Assembly (NCBI RefSeq): GCF_001668615.1
Contig: NZ_LZMC01000092.1
Coordinates: 1 to 64,000, forward strand
Direction of reading: 5' to 3'
DNA: 64,000 nt
DNA from: Mycobacterium sp. 1274761.0
GTDB taxonomy: Bacteria > Actinomycetota > Actinomycetes > Mycobacteriales > Mycobacteriaceae
How positions within the stretch are numbered: position 1 is the stretch's first letter; the number at the start of each line of letters is the position of its first letter. This document shows, one piece after another, positions 26,378 through 33,817 of the stretch. Both the position numbers and the translations under genes were made by a program. The notes under the pieces are model-generated. The model was not told the DNA's origin and did not search any database. It saw only the letters and a list, made by a program, of their open reading frames with translations.

Positions 26378-26851
26378 GTGACATCTCTGAAACGGGGTGA
26401 GCGGGCCCCCGAGTTCGAATTACCGGACCAGTCGGGCACTGTGCGAAGCCTCACATCGCTGCTCGCGGACGGCCCGATCGTGCTGTTCTTCTATCCCGCG
26501 GCGATGACGCCCGGCTGCACGAAGGAGGCATGTCACTTCCGCGATCTGGCCAGCGAGTTCGCCGCTGTCGGTGCGTCACGGGTCGGCATCAGCACCGACC
26601 CCGTCGCCAAGCAATCCAAGTTCTCCGATACCCAGCGCTTCGACTATCCGCTGCTGTCGGACGCCGACGGCACCGTCGCCGCGCAGTTCGGCGTCAAGCG
26701 TGGACTGCTGGGCAAGTTGATGCCGGTGAAGCGGACGACGTTCGTCATCGACACCGATTCCACCATCTTGGACGTCATTGCCAGCGAGATCAGCATGGAG
26801 ACACACGCCGATAAGGCGCTGGAGGTGCTGCGGCAGCGGCAGTCCGCGTGA
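26378..26851 (+). CDS. bcpB: Bcp/PrxQ-type peroxiredoxin
   Basis: A 157-residue thiol peroxidase that reduces hydroperoxides. The peroxidatic Cys lies in PAAMTPGCTKEACHFRD with a second Cys five residues on, the arrangement of two-Cys PrxQ enzymes that form an intramolecular disulfide. It begins with GTG and its stop overlaps the start of the ABC ATPase gene (GTGA), so both are co-translated. It corresponds in place to Rv1608c, next to the trp and his clusters. Confidence 0.92.
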   Translation: MTSLKRGERAPEFELPDQSGTVRSLTSLLADGPIVLFFYPAAMTPGCTKEACHFRDLASEFAAVGASRVGISTDPVAKQSKFSDTQRFDYPLLSDADGTVAAQFGVKRGLLGKLMPVKRTTFVIDTDSTILDVIASEISMETHADKALEVLRQRQSA

Positions 26852-27648
26852 CCGCCGTTCTGGCGCTGCGCGACGTGACGTTCCGTCGCGACGGCAAGCA
26901 GATCATCAACGGCATCTCGTTGACCGTGAATGCCGGTGAGCACTGGGCGCTGCTTGGTCCCAACGGGGCGGGCAAGAGCACGTTGCTCGGATTCTGTGCA
27001 GCGGTGACGTTCCCGACGTCGGGAAGCGTGCACATCCTCGGCGAACAGATGGGCCGGGTCGACCTCGCGAAGCTCCGACGTTCCATCGGTCACGTGAACC
27101 CGCGTCACCGCCTGCAGTATTCGCTGACCGTGCGCGAGGTGGTGATGACCGGCATCACCGGCACCATCGACACACCCATGCGGTGGACGCCGAGCACAGC
27201 TGAGCGCGACCGGACCGACGCGATGATCGCGGCGGTGGGGCTGACGCACAAGGCCGACGACGTGTGGCCGACGCTGTCGCAGGGCGAACGCGGCCGCACC
27301 CTCATCGCCCGCGCGCTGGTCTCCGAACCGCGACTGTTGCTCCTCGACGAACCGACGACCGGGCTCGACGTAGCCGCGCGCGAACAACTACTGGAAACCA
27401 TCGACTCGCTCGATGAGACCCATCCGGATGTCGCGTCGATCCTCGTCACGCACCATCTCGAGGAGTTGCCGACCACGACCACGCATGCCCTGTTGATCGC
27501 CGAAGGACGGACGGTGGCCATGGGCACTGCACGCACGACGGTGACCACCGACAACGTCAGCGCGGCATTCGCCCATCCGGTGGTGGTCGGCTACGACGAG
27601 GGCCGCTGGACCGCCCGTGCGAAGGCCACCCGCATCATCGAGCCCTAG
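26848..27648 (+). CDS. Orphan ABC ATPase
   Basis: A 266-residue single ABC domain with Walker A GPNGAGKST, the signature LSQGERGR, Walker B LLLLDEPTTGLD and the switch His in LVTHHLEE. The sequence resembles YlmA/ModF-like or metal-chelate-type ATPases rather than a polar amino-acid ATPase. No permease or binding protein lies nearby, and the only operon partner is the peroxiredoxin with which it shares a GTGA overlap. It could serve a distant permease or act in a non-transport role; neither is shown. It overlaps the convergent esterase by 14 nt. Confidence 0.85.
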   Translation: MTAVLALRDVTFRRDGKQIINGISLTVNAGEHWALLGPNGAGKSTLLGFCAAVTFPTSGSVHILGEQMGRVDLAKLRRSIGHVNPRHRLQYSLTVREVVMTGITGTIDTPMRWTPSTAERDRTDAMIAAVGLTHKADDVWPTLSQGERGRTLIARALVSEPRLLLLDEPTTGLDVAAREQLLETIDSLDETHPDVASILVTHHLEELPTTTTHALLIAEGRTVAMGTARTTVTTDNVSAAFAHPVVVGYDEGRWTARAKATRIIEP

Positions 27649-28642
27649 CCGGCGTCGCATCCAAGTTCGTGCGCAGGAAATCCACCATGCTGGCGTGGAA
27701 GCGCTGCATCGAGGGCGAGTTCTGAGCGACACCGTCGGCGACGTGGTACATCCCCGGCACGACGACCAGTTCACACGGCACACCGGCGTCCTTCAGTCGC
27801 TCGGCGTAGGAGACGCTTTCGTCGTAGAAGATGTCCAGGTTCCCGATGCCGATCCACGCCGGTGGCAGTCCCGCCAGCTCGGCGCGCCGCGCGGGCGCGG
27901 CGTATTCGGGTGCATCCGACATGCGCGGCTCACGGCCGAGGTACGCCGTCCACGCCCACGTGTTGGACGCCGGCCGCCACGTCAGCTCGCCCCTGCCCGC
28001 GAAGTCGGCCCGCAGGGCGGTCCTGTCGTCGAGCATCGGATAGACCATCGCCTGGGCGCGCAACGGGATTCCTTCGTCGAAGGCGCGCTGCGCGACGGCC
28101 GCAGCCAACCCGCCGCCGGCGCTGGCACCGGCCACGGCGATGCGGTCGGGATCGATGCCGAGCTCGTCGGCGTTGTTCACCATCCACCGCAACGTGGCGA
28201 TGCAGTCGTCGAGCCCTGCAGGAAAGGGGTTTTCGGGGGCCAGCCGGAAGTTCGGCAAGACAGCGACCGCGCCAAGTGGCGGGACGAGACGCGATGTCGG
28301 CTGCACCTCCAGCTGCGCGGTCCCCGCACACATCGCCCCGCCGTGCAGCCACAGCACGCCGGGTCCCGGCGCCGACTGACGTGTGGGCGCAAGCACCACC
28401 ACAGCGACGTCGGAATGGTCGAGCCTGCGCTCGGTCATCGCCACACCCGGCTCGGGTTTGGACTTGAAACGCATGATCGCCCGGTGAAACGGCAGGGTCC
28501 GCGAGTTCATCGGCACCATCCAGGGAATCACCGCCGGCGTCCGCAGCTCCGGCGCGACGGCCGACCATTTCTTCTGGAATGCGAGGTAGCGACGAACACC
28601 AAGTGCGGCCAGTCCGGCGACCACGGCGACTTTCTTCATCAC
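27635..28642 (-). CDS. Hormone-sensitive-lipase-family alpha/beta hydrolase
   Basis: A 335-residue esterase. The oxyanion motif HGG is in LWLHGGAMCAG, the nucleophile Ser in AVAGASAGGGL, the acid probably in NLDIFYDES and the His in PGMYHVADG. A hydrophobic N-terminal stretch (VAVVAGLAALGV) may anchor it in the membrane or act as an uncleaved signal. It probably hydrolyses carboxyl esters; the natural substrate is unknown. It stands between the ABC gene and hisI and shows no operon link. Confidence 0.87.
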   Translation of the reverse strand: MMKKVAVVAGLAALGVRRYLAFQKKWSAVAPELRTPAVIPWMVPMNSRTLPFHRAIMRFKSKPEPGVAMTERRLDHSDVAVVVLAPTRQSAPGPGVLWLHGGAMCAGTAQLEVQPTSRLVPPLGAVAVLPNFRLAPENPFPAGLDDCIATLRWMVNNADELGIDPDRIAVAGASAGGGLAAAVAQRAFDEGIPLRAQAMVYPMLDDRTALRADFAGRGELTWRPASNTWAWTAYLGREPRMSDAPEYAAPARRAELAGLPPAWIGIGNLDIFYDESVSYAERLKDAGVPCELVVVPGMYHVADGVAQNSPSMQRFHASMVDFLRTNLDATPARAR

Positions 28643-28661
28643 AAATGAACCTAGCCCGGTG

Positions 28662-29009
28662 CTAGTCCTCTGGGCCGAGCAGCAGGCCCGCGTCGAAGCA
28701 CGTGTGGTCGCCGGTGTGGCAGGCGGCGCCCACCTGGTCGACCTCGAGCAGCACGGTGTCGCCGTCGCAGTCCAGCCGGACCGACACCACGTGCTGGGTG
28801 TGGCCGGACGTCTCGCCCTTCACCCAGTGCTCACCGCGCGAACGCGAATAGTAGGTGGCCTGGCGGGTCTCCAGCGTGCGCGCCAATGCGATGTCGTCCA
28901 TCCACGCGACCATCAGCACTTTGCCGGTGCCGCGCTCCTGCGCCACCGCCGCGAACAAACCGTTGGCGTCGCGCTTGAGCCGCGACGCGATACGTGCGTC
29001 GAGTGTCAT
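28662..29009 (-). CDS. hisI: Phosphoribosyl-AMP cyclohydrolase
   Basis: A 115-residue zinc enzyme for the third step of histidine synthesis, without a fused HisE domain. Zinc ligands are in RLDCDGDTVLLEV, AACHTGDHTC, and the region WVKGETSGH is conserved. The ATG at 29009 is the natural start; an in-frame TTG at 29030 belongs to the repeat upstream. It is the last gene of the his operon, separated from hisF by about 90 nt of tandem repeat. Confidence 0.93.
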   Translation of the reverse strand: MTLDARIASRLKRDANGLFAAVAQERGTGKVLMVAWMDDIALARTLETRQATYYSRSRGEHWVKGETSGHTQHVVSVRLDCDGDTVLLEVDQVGAACHTGDHTCFDAGLLLGPED

Positions 29010-29018
29010 CGCAGTCTG

Positions 29019-29105
29019 CTCTTCGCGCAAGCGCTCATCGCTGTTCTCTCCTCTTCGCGCAAGCGCTCATCGCTGTTCTCTCCTCTTCGCGCAAAGCGCT
29101 CATCG
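29019..29105 (-). repeat. 32-bp tandem repeat between hisF and hisI
   Basis: Units starting CTCTTCGCGCAAGCGCTCAT lie at 29019, 29051 and 29083 with a 32-bp period; the third has one extra A. On the transcript each unit carries a GAGGAGAG-type ribosome site followed by GCGATGAGCGC, a copy of the hisF stop / start junction. The hisF stop codon is inside the unit nearest to hisF. Confidence 0.88.
29035..29103 (-). CDS. Possible 22-residue coupling peptide in the hisF-hisI repeat
   Basis: An ATG overlapping the hisF stop (ATGA) opens a 22-codon frame, MSALREEERTAMSACAKR and four more residues, ending 25 nt before the hisI ATG. It is made entirely from the 32-bp repeat. A short bridging frame could let ribosomes finishing hisF move on toward hisI. 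There is no evidence that a peptide is made or stable. Confidence 0.25.
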   Translation of the reverse strand: MSALREEERTAMSACAKRREQR

Positions 29106-29885
29106 GCGCACCACAATCCCTTCCGCCGCCATCGCGGCCTTCACCTCGGCGATGGTCAGCTCGCGGAAGTGAAACACGCTGGCGGCCAGCACGGCGTCGG
29201 CCCCTGCAACAACCGCGGGCGCGAAATGTTCCTTGGCGCCCGCACCGCCGCTGGCGATCACGGGAATGCTGACCGCACCGCGCACCGCGCGCAGCATCGG
29301 CAGGTCGAACCCCGCCTTGGTGCCGTCGAAGTCCATCGAGTTGAGCAGGATCTCCCCCACCCCCAGCTCTGCCCCGCGGATGGCCCATTCGACGGCGTCC
29401 ATGCCGGTGCCGCGGCGGCCGCCGTGGGTGGTGACCTCCCAGCCCGACGGTGTCGGCGGCGACCCTTCCGGCACCGTTCGCGCGTCGACTGACAAGACGA
29501 TGCACTGCGACCCGAACTGCCGCGACAACTCGGCAAGCAGTTCTGGGCGTGCGATGGCCGCGGTGTTGACCGAGACCTTGTCAGCTCCGGCACGCAACAG
29601 CATGTCGACGTCGGCCAGCGATCGCACGCCGCCGCCGACCGTCAGCGGGATGAACACCTGCTCGGCCGTGCGCTGAACGACCTCCAGCATGGTGGTCCGC
29701 CCCGACGAACTGGCCGTCACGTCCAAGAACGTCAGCTCGTCGGCGCCCTCACGGTCATAGGCGGCGGCCAGCTCGACGGGATCGCCTGCGTCGCGGAGGT
29801 TTTCAAAGTTGACGCCCTTGACCACCCGGCCGTCGTCGACGTCGAGACACGGGATGATTCGAACCGCGAGGTCCTTCGGGTTCAT
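29100..29885 (-). CDS. hisF: Imidazole glycerol phosphate synthase cyclase subunit
   Basis: A 261-residue TIM barrel which, with HisH, makes imidazole glycerol phosphate and AICAR. The catalytic Asp residues lie in IIPCLDVDDGRVVKGVNF and VSVDART, and both half-barrel phosphate sites are present (TVGGGVRS, ASGGAG). The ATG overlaps the impA stop (ATGA). Confidence 0.95.
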   Translation of the reverse strand: MNPKDLAVRIIPCLDVDDGRVVKGVNFENLRDAGDPVELAAAYDREGADELTFLDVTASSSGRTTMLEVVQRTAEQVFIPLTVGGGVRSLADVDMLLRAGADKVSVNTAAIARPELLAELSRQFGSQCIVLSVDARTVPEGSPPTPSGWEVTTHGGRRGTGMDAVEWAIRGAELGVGEILLNSMDFDGTKAGFDLPMLRAVRGAVSIPVIASGGAGAKEHFAPAVVAGADAVLAASVFHFRELTIAEVKAAMAAEGIVVRR

Positions 29886-30700
29886 CGGTAGTCGTCCGGA
29901 TCGCCTGCAGACAACACGATGTCAAGCAATTCAGCGTGCACGCCCGGTCCCCCGGCCAGCGCGGACTTCGATTCGATGGTCCAGTCGTTCCCCGCCAGGT
30001 CGGTGACGGTGCCGCCGGCGGCCCGCACAAGCGCCACACCCGCCGAGTGATCCCAGACATGACCCCCGAAAGTGATGGCGCCGCCGAGTACTCCGGCGGC
30101 GGTGTAGGCCAGGTCGAAACCGATGGCTCCGTGCATCCGCATCCGGGAGCATCGCCTGCTGAGCCGTTCGAGGATGGCGAGGCGGTACCGACCCGGGTAG
30201 CGGCCGCGGGAGTCGATGTCGAAGGTTCCGGTCCCGACCACGCTCGCGGCCACCTCACCCTTACCTAGCGGTGGTTGCGCAACACCGTTGGCGTACAGCG
30301 GCTTTCCGACCACGGCGGTGAAGCGCTGACCGGTGAACGGCATCCACGTCAGGCCGGCCACCGGTTCCCCGTCGCGGACCAGCGCCAGCAAAATCGCCGC
30401 CGTCGGCAGGCCCGCGGCGTAGTTGAACGTGCCGTCGATCGGATCGAGCACCCACACCACGGGTGAATCGACCTCGGCGCCGCCGAACTCCTCGCCGTGC
30501 ACGTCGATGCCGGTCCGCGACGTCAGCGCCTCGACCACCTGGCGTTCGATCGCCAGATCCACCTCGGTCGCGAAATCGTCGCCCTTTTTCTGGACCGCCG
30601 AGTCGGCGCGATGGCCGGCGATGAACGGCCCTGCGGCCTCGTCGAGAATGGCGGCAGCCTCGGCGACCAGCGCGTCGAGATCGGCCTCGGCGAGCGCCAT
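29882..30700 (-). CDS. impA: Inositol-monophosphatase-family protein of the his operon
   Basis: A 272-residue metal-dependent phosphatase. Metal ligands are in HGEEFGG and WVLDPIDGTFNYAAGLP, with a further Asp in GGHVWDHSAG. It occupies the place of M. tuberculosis impA (Rv1604), between hisA and hisF, and overlaps hisF by ATGA. Its position tempts one to assign histidinol phosphatase, yet as I recall the enzyme proven in mycobacteria and corynebacteria is HisN at another locus. Substrate is therefore open: inositol phosphate, histidinol phosphate or another sugar phosphate. Confidence 0.88.
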   Translation of the reverse strand: MALAEADLDALVAEAAAILDEAAGPFIAGHRADSAVQKKGDDFATEVDLAIERQVVEALTSRTGIDVHGEEFGGAEVDSPVVWVLDPIDGTFNYAAGLPTAAILLALVRDGEPVAGLTWMPFTGQRFTAVVGKPLYANGVAQPPLGKGEVAASVVGTGTFDIDSRGRYPGRYRLAILERLSRRCSRMRMHGAIGFDLAYTAAGVLGGAITFGGHVWDHSAGVALVRAAGGTVTDLAGNDWTIESKSALAGGPGVHAELLDIVLSAGDPDDYR

Positions 30701-30706
30701 GACCGG

Positions 30707-31453
30707 CTACCGTCCTACCGCGGCGAGCGCCTGTGGCAGCGTGAACCGCCCGGCATACAACGCTTTCCCGATGATCGCGCCCTCTACGCCGCTGCCGGTG
30801 AGCGTCGCGATGGCGCGCAGGTCGTCCAGGCTGGACACACCGCCTGACGCGATCACCGGAGCGTCGGTACGTGCGGCCACGCTGGACAGCAGGTCCAGAT
30901 TCGGCCCCTGCAGGGTGCCGTCCTTGGTAACGTCGGTGACGACGAACCTCGAGCAACCTTGTGCGTCAAGGCGTTTCAGCACTGTCCAGAGATCACCGCC
31001 GTCGGTCTCCCAGCCGCGGCCGCGGAGCCGGTGTTCGCCGTTGACGATTTTGACGTCGAGTCCGACGGCCACCTTGTCGCCGTGCTCGGCGATGGCTCGC
31101 GCACACCATTCCGGGTTCTCCAGTGCTGCGGTGCCGAGGTTGACCCGGGCGCATCCGGTGGCCAGTGCGGCCGTCAGGGAGTCGTCGTCGCGGATACCGC
31201 CGGACAGTTCGACGGCGACATCGAGCTTGCCGACGACCTCGGCGAGCAGTTCGCGGTTGGACCCGCGGCCGAACGCGGCGTCCAGGTCGACGAGGTGGAT
31301 CCACGCGGCACCGTCACGCTGCCAGGTCAACGCGGCCTCCAGTGCATCGCCGTAGTCGGTCTCGCTACCCGCCTGTCCCTGCACCAGCCGCACCGCCTTG
31401 CCGTCCACCACGTCGACGGCGGGCAGAAGGATCAATGGCTTATTTCCTGGCAC
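30707..31453 (-). CDS. priA: Bifunctional HisA/TrpF isomerase (PriA)
   Basis: A 248-residue TIM barrel for the ProFAR isomerase step of histidine synthesis. It is nearly the same as the actinobacterial PriA type, which also isomerises phosphoribosyl anthranilate. The N-terminal Asp is in LLPAVDVVDGKAV, the second in VVTDVTKDGT, and the loop RGRGWETDGGDLW carries the Arg and Trp that PriA uses to switch substrates. It starts 20 nt after... the gene hisH lies upstream in the transcript, ending 20 nt before this start. With no trpF in the window, this enzyme probably serves the trp genes at 21-26 kb as well. Confidence 0.93.
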   Translation of the reverse strand: MPGNKPLILLPAVDVVDGKAVRLVQGQAGSETDYGDALEAALTWQRDGAAWIHLVDLDAAFGRGSNRELLAEVVGKLDVAVELSGGIRDDDSLTAALATGCARVNLGTAALENPEWCARAIAEHGDKVAVGLDVKIVNGEHRLRGRGWETDGGDLWTVLKRLDAQGCSRFVVTDVTKDGTLQGPNLDLLSSVAARTDAPVIASGGVSSLDDLRAIATLTGSGVEGAIIGKALYAGRFTLPQALAAVGR

Positions 31454-31473
31454 GGGGGCTTAACCTAGCGTCC

Positions 31474-32094
31474 TCACAGGTCCGACACCCAATTGGCCAG
31501 CAGTGTCGCCCCGGCGTCGCCGCTTTTCTCCGGATGGAACTGCGTGGCCGACAGCGCGCCGTCTTCGACCGCGGCCAGAAACGGCACGTTGTGGGTGGCC
31601 CAAGTCAACAGTGCTTGCGGGTTGCCTTCCCAGGTCTGGGCGGCATAGGAGTGTACGAAGTAGAACCGCGTGTCGGCGTCCAGGCCGCGGAACAGCGTGG
31701 TTCCCGCTGGGGCGTCGACGACGTTCCAGCCCATGTGCGGGATGACCGGGGCGTCCAGGCGCACAACGGCGCCCGGCCACTGGCCGCAGCCCGTCGACTC
31801 GACACCGAACTCGACGCCGCGCGCGAACAGAATCTGCATACCGACACAGACCCCGAGCACTGGGCGGCCCGCAGCGACGCGGTCGGCGATGATATTTTCG
31901 CCGCCGATCTTGCGCAGGCCGGTCATGCATGCTTCGAACGCGCCGACGCCGGGCACCACCAACCCATCGGCGCGCGCGGCTGCGTCGGCATCTGCGGTGA
32001 CCTCGACGTCCGCGCCCACCCGCTCCAACGCGCGCTGCGCCGATCTGAGGTTGCCCGACCCATAGTCGAGCACCACGACGGATTTCGTTGTCAC
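31474..32094 (-). CDS. hisH: Imidazole glycerol phosphate synthase glutaminase subunit
   Basis: A 206-residue class I glutaminase. The nucleophile Cys is in VLGVCVGMQILF, the His/Glu pair in SATQFHPEKSG. It gives ammonia to HisF. It begins with GTG in a GTGA overlap with hisB. Confidence 0.95.
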   Translation of the reverse strand: MTTKSVVVLDYGSGNLRSAQRALERVGADVEVTADADAAARADGLVVPGVGAFEACMTGLRKIGGENIIADRVAAGRPVLGVCVGMQILFARGVEFGVESTGCGQWPGAVVRLDAPVIPHMGWNVVDAPAGTTLFRGLDADTRFYFVHSYAAQTWEGNPQALLTWATHNVPFLAAVEDGALSATQFHPEKSGDAGATLLANWVSDL

Positions 32095-32705
32095 AAGGTG
32101 CCTTTGGTGGATGGCACGCCGGTGACCCGCGCGTCGAACTCGACCGCTTGGCGCAGCGCCCGCGCTACGGCCTTGTACTGAGCCTCGGTGATGTGGTGCG
32201 GATCGCGCCCGTAGAGCGTCCGGACGTGCAACGCGATGCGGGCGTTCATGGCGAGCGATTCGAACACGTGCCGGTTGATCACGGTGTGGTAGGGCACTTC
32301 CGAGCCGGCGATCGTGCTGTGCAGCATGTGTTCTGGCTCGCCGCTGTGCACGCAGTAGGGTCGACCCGAGACGTCGACGGCGGCGTGCGCGAGCGTCTCG
32401 TCCATCGGGATGAACGCGTCGCCGAACCGGCGGATGCCTTTCTTGTCGCCGAGCGCTTCGCGCAGCGCCTGTCCCAGTACGATCGCGGTGTCCTCGATGG
32501 TGTGGTGTCCCTCGATCTCGACGTCGCCTGTGGCCTGGACGCTGAGGTTGAAGCTGGCGTGGCTGCCCAGCGCGGTGAGCATGTGGTCGTAGAACGGGAC
32601 GCCGGTGGAGATCTCGACGATCCCGGTGCCGTCGAGGTCGAGTTCGACGACAATGTCGGATTCCTTCGTCTTGCGCTCCACACGGGCGCGACGGATGGTG
32701 GTCAC
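32091..32705 (-). CDS. hisB: Imidazoleglycerol-phosphate dehydratase
   Basis: A 204-residue manganese enzyme, monofunctional (no phosphatase domain). Metal ligands are in GVPFYDHMLTALGSH, GDVEIEGHHTIEDTA and VINRHVFESLAMNARI. The GTG at 32705 overlaps the hisC stop (GTGA) and directly precedes the conserved RRARVERKTKES. The long upstream open frame is only a shadow of hisC. Confidence 0.95.
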   Translation of the reverse strand: MTTIRRARVERKTKESDIVVELDLDGTGIVEISTGVPFYDHMLTALGSHASFNLSVQATGDVEIEGHHTIEDTAIVLGQALREALGDKKGIRRFGDAFIPMDETLAHAAVDVSGRPYCVHSGEPEHMLHSTIAGSEVPYHTVINRHVFESLAMNARIALHVRTLYGRDPHHITEAQYKAVARALRQAVEFDARVTGVPSTKGTL

Positions 32706-33817
32706 TGTGCTCCTATTCGTGCGCTGGCTTCTAGCAGCGCGTCGTTCTCGTCGGCCAGGCCGATGGTGGCGCGCAGATATCCGGCGATGCCGACGTCGCG
32801 GATCAGGATGCCCGCATCGAGGTAACGCTGCCACGTCGTGGGTGCGTCGGCGAACTCGCCGAACAGGATGAAGTTGGCGTCGCTGGGGACGACACGAAAT
32901 CCCATGCCGGCCAAGGCCTCTGTCACACGATTGCGTTCGGCGATCAGCGTCGCGACACTGCCGAGGGTGTCGTCGGCGTGCCGCAGCGCCGCACGTGCCG
33001 CTGCCTGCGTCACCGACGACAGGTGGTACGGCAGCCGCACCAGCAGCATCGCGTCGATCACGGCGGGTGCGGCGATCAGGTAGCCGAGCCGGCCGCCTGC
33101 GAACGCGAACGCCTTGCTCATGGTGCGCGTGACGACAAGCTTGGTCGGGAAATCGGCGAGCAGGTTCACCGCGCTGGGTTGTGAGGAGAACTCGCCGTAC
33201 GCCTCGTCGAGGATCAGCACTCCCCCGGCCTGAGAAGACATGGCCTCCAACAGCCGGCGCAGCTCGTCGAGCGAAACACTTTGTCCCGACGGGTTGTTCG
33301 GGCTGGCGACGAACACGATGTCGGGATTGCGCTCCTTGATGGCGTGCACGGCCACATCGGTGTCGAGGCTGAAGTCCTCGGCGCGGTCGGCGACCAGCCA
33401 CTCGGTTTTCGTGCCATCGGAGATGATCGGGTGCATCGAGTACGACGGCACGAAGCCGATTGCGCTGCGGCCGGGACCGCCAAAGGCCTGCAGCAGCTGT
33501 TGCAGAACTTCGTTGGAGCCGTTGGCCGCCCAGACGTTGTCGACATTGACGTCGACACCGGTCTGGGCCGACACGTAGGCCGCCAGGTCGGAGCGCAGCG
33601 CCACCGCATCCCGGTCCGGATACCGGTGCAGGTCGCCGGCCACCGCGTTCACCGACCGCGTGACATCGTCGATCAACGCCTGCGTCGGCGGGTGCGGGTT
33701 CTCGTTGGTGTTGAGCCGCACCGGCACTGCGAGTTGGGGTGCGCCGTACGGCGACTTGCCGCGCAGGTCGTCCCGTAGCGGCAGATCGCTCAGTGTGATC
33801 TCGCTACCGGGTGTCAC
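32702..33817 (-). CDS. hisC: Histidinol-phosphate aminotransferase
   Basis: A 371-residue fold-type I PLP enzyme. The PLP Lys is in TRTMSKAFAFAGGRLGY, and NTNENPHPP, ASPNNPSG and LDEAYGEF are conserved. GTG start in a GTGA overlap with hisD. Confidence 0.95.
   Translation of the reverse strand: MTPGSEITLSDLPLRDDLRGKSPYGAPQLAVPVRLNTNENPHPPTQALIDDVTRSVNAVAGDLHRYPDRDAVALRSDLAAYVSAQTGVDVNVDNVWAANGSNEVLQQLLQAFGGPGRSAIGFVPSYSMHPIISDGTKTEWLVADRAEDFSLDTDVAVHAIKERNPDIVFVASPNNPSGQSVSLDELRRLLEAMSSQAGGVLILDEAYGEFSSQPSAVNLLADFPTKLVVTRTMSKAFAFAGGRLGYLIAAPAVIDAMLLVRLPYHLSSVTQAAARAALRHADDTLGSVATLIAERNRVTEALAGMGFRVVPSDANFILFGEFADAPTTWQRYLDAGILIRDVGIAGYLRATIGLADENDALLEASARIGAQ

Noticed and set aside
32706..33401. 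N-terminal extension of HisB
   Set aside because: The open frame is a shadow of hisC; the GTG at 32705 with a GTGA overlap gives the normal HisB length.
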